A DNA stretch of 45,581 nt, taken from the NCBI GenBank assembly GCA_023664455.1, contig JAMPFM010000020.1:1-45581 (forward strand), given 5' to 3'. The notes beneath the pieces are model-generated. The model ran no database searches and was not told the origin of the DNA. It saw only the letters and a program-made list of their open reading frames with translations. This DNA comes from Blautia sp. Its GTDB lineage: Bacteria > Bacillota > Clostridia > Lachnospirales > Lachnospiraceae. Shown here in pieces: positions 44,627 through 45,581 of the stretch. The position numbers were made by a program, and so were the translations under genes. How positions within the stretch are numbered: position 1 is the stretch's first letter; each line of letters starts with the position of its first letter.

Positions 44627-45472
44627 ATGGCGAAGAAAGAGAAAATGACAGCCGCAGAGCGGCGGACACTTTGGGGAAGCCGGGTTGTGATTTGGCTTGT
44701 GATAATTCTTGTCATGTTTCCGGTAGTATGGATTGTAATGTCTTCTTTTTCAGCAGGCGACAGTTTTTTTCTGGCCTCGCTTTTTCCCGAAAAACTCAGC
44801 GTGGAACATTATGTGACATTATTCCGGGAAACGGATTTTACCATATGGGTACTCAATTCCTTGAAATTTTGTTTTATTGTCGCAATCATTCAGCTAATTT
44901 TGACGTCGCTGGCGGCATATGCTTTTGCAAGACTCCGGTTTGTGGGCAGAAAATATGGATTGATGTCATTGCTTGTATTACAAGTTTTTCCAAACAGTAT
45001 GGCAGTAGCGGGATATTATATTTTAATTTATGAGTTTGGATTGGTTGACAGCAGTATTGCCTTGATTTTTGTGCTGGCAGGGGGAAGCGCTTATAATATC
45101 TGGCTGCTGAAATCCTATATTGACGGGCTTCCTGTAGAGCTGGATGAAGCGGCAATGGTGGATGGCGCGAATCAGTTTCAGGTGTTCTATAAAATCGTCT
45201 TACCGCTGGCGACGCCGCAGTTGGCAGTCATATTCCTGTTTTCCTTCATTGCAACCTACAGTGAGTATGTGATTACATCCATCTTTTTGCAGACTCCCGG
45301 AAAGATGACGCTTGCGCTGGGATTACAGTCATTTATCAGCGATCAGTTTGCAGCACACTGGACATTATTCTCTGCCGCAGCAGTTATTTCTTCTTTGCCA
45401 GTTATGATAGTTTTTATGTGTCTGCAGAGGTATATTCAAAATGGATTGGTTTCGGGAGGGGTGAAAGGATAA
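44627..45472 (+). CDS. Sugar ABC transporter permease, MalG/GanQ type
   Basis: The 281-residue partner permease has six helices, with the EAA loop ELDEAAMVDGANQFQVFYKI (about residues 173-192) followed by VLPLATPQL. AAGGAGG in the end of the upstream gene provides its ribosome site and its ATG follows the upstream stop without a gap. It completes the binding protein-permease-permease set for galacto-oligosaccharide import. Confidence 0.93.
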   Translation: MAKKEKMTAAERRTLWGSRVVIWLVIILVMFPVVWIVMSSFSAGDSFFLASLFPEKLSVEHYVTLFRETDFTIWVLNSLKFCFIVAIIQLILTSLAAYAFARLRFVGRKYGLMSLLVLQVFPNSMAVAGYYILIYEFGLVDSSIALIFVLAGGSAYNIWLLKSYIDGLPVELDEAAMVDGANQFQVFYKIVLPLATPQLAVIFLFSFIATYSEYVITSIFLQTPGKMTLALGLQSFISDQFAAHWTLFSAAAVISSLPVMIVFMCLQRYIQNGLVSGGVKG

Positions 45473-45536
45473 TAGGGTATGTAGGCGGCAAATGGATTTC
45501 TGTGAATGAAGTATCCTGGGAAATGTCATGCTCATG

Positions 45537-45565
45537 TTGACTTCATTGCATGAAACGGGTATAAT
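45537..45565 (+). promoter_or_regulatory. Strong promoter reading out of the window
   Basis: TTGACT and TATAAT are 17 bases apart, 65 bases after the last permease gene. It would drive a gene that starts beyond the window. No complete ORF lies in the final 109 bases. Confidence 0.6.
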
Positions 45566-45581
45566 ATGGGCAGAATATTAC

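Overview
The window reads as chromosome of a gut-type Clostridia, most likely Lachnospiraceae. The reasons are the strong AGGAGG ribosome sites, the many glycoside hydrolases without signal peptides, Gram-positive lipoproteins, a circularly permuted GH3 enzyme and the typical small Clostridia proteins. Two AT-rich restriction-modification blocks sit in a more GC-balanced carbohydrate-utilisation backbone.

Layout. (1) 1-6221 is the right-hand end of an integrated element. It holds small element-type ORFs, a PD-(D/E)XK-like nuclease candidate, a restriction-modification operon (HTH-fused m5C methyltransferase, putative endonuclease, Vsr) and an unrecognised membrane/cytosolic gene pair. It stops at a 17-codon remnant of the 3' end of tuf (EF-Tu) followed by a good terminator, so the element appears to have inserted into tuf. 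(2) 6356-8326, minus strand: an AbrB-type antitoxin with a decapitated RelE-like toxin, then an ECF sigma factor and its zinc-finger anti-sigma factor separated by a 22-bp tandem repeat. (3) 8397-16333: an AraC regulator between two copies of a dispersed repeat, a small conserved protein, a permuted GH3 beta-glucosidase, a divergent GPH sugar:cation symporter and a GH1 glycosidase. (4) 16601-23839: GH2, sugar-phosphate isomerase/epimerase-like protein, GH78 rhamnosidase and GH43, a tight operon for imported rhamnose- and arabinose/galactose-bearing oligosaccharides. (5) 23915-28481: an ABC-2 type transporter (ATPase, membrane-anchored partner, two permeases). (6) 28485-28678: a large imperfect inverted repeat. 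(7) 28721-30526: mtnA-like isomerase plus class II aldolase, the pair expected for 5-deoxyribose/methylthioribose salvage. (8) 30539-33726: a second restriction-modification operon with two paralogous m5C methyltransferases and an HNH endonuclease, with its own promoter. (9) 33770-39606: a small protein, LacZ-type GH2, a zinc-ribbon membrane protein and a MATE exporter. (10) 39624-45472: a galactan locus with LacI regulator, carbohydrate-binding lipoprotein, GH53 galactanase without a signal peptide, and a complete sugar ABC importer lacking only its ATPase.

How it works together: beta-galactan fragments are probably bound outside by the two lipoproteins, imported by the ABC permeases, cut inside by the cytosolic GH53 and finished by LacZ. 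The GH3/GH1/GPH and GH2/GH78/GH43 clusters do the same for beta-glucosides and rhamnosides. No rRNA, tRNA or CRISPR array was found.
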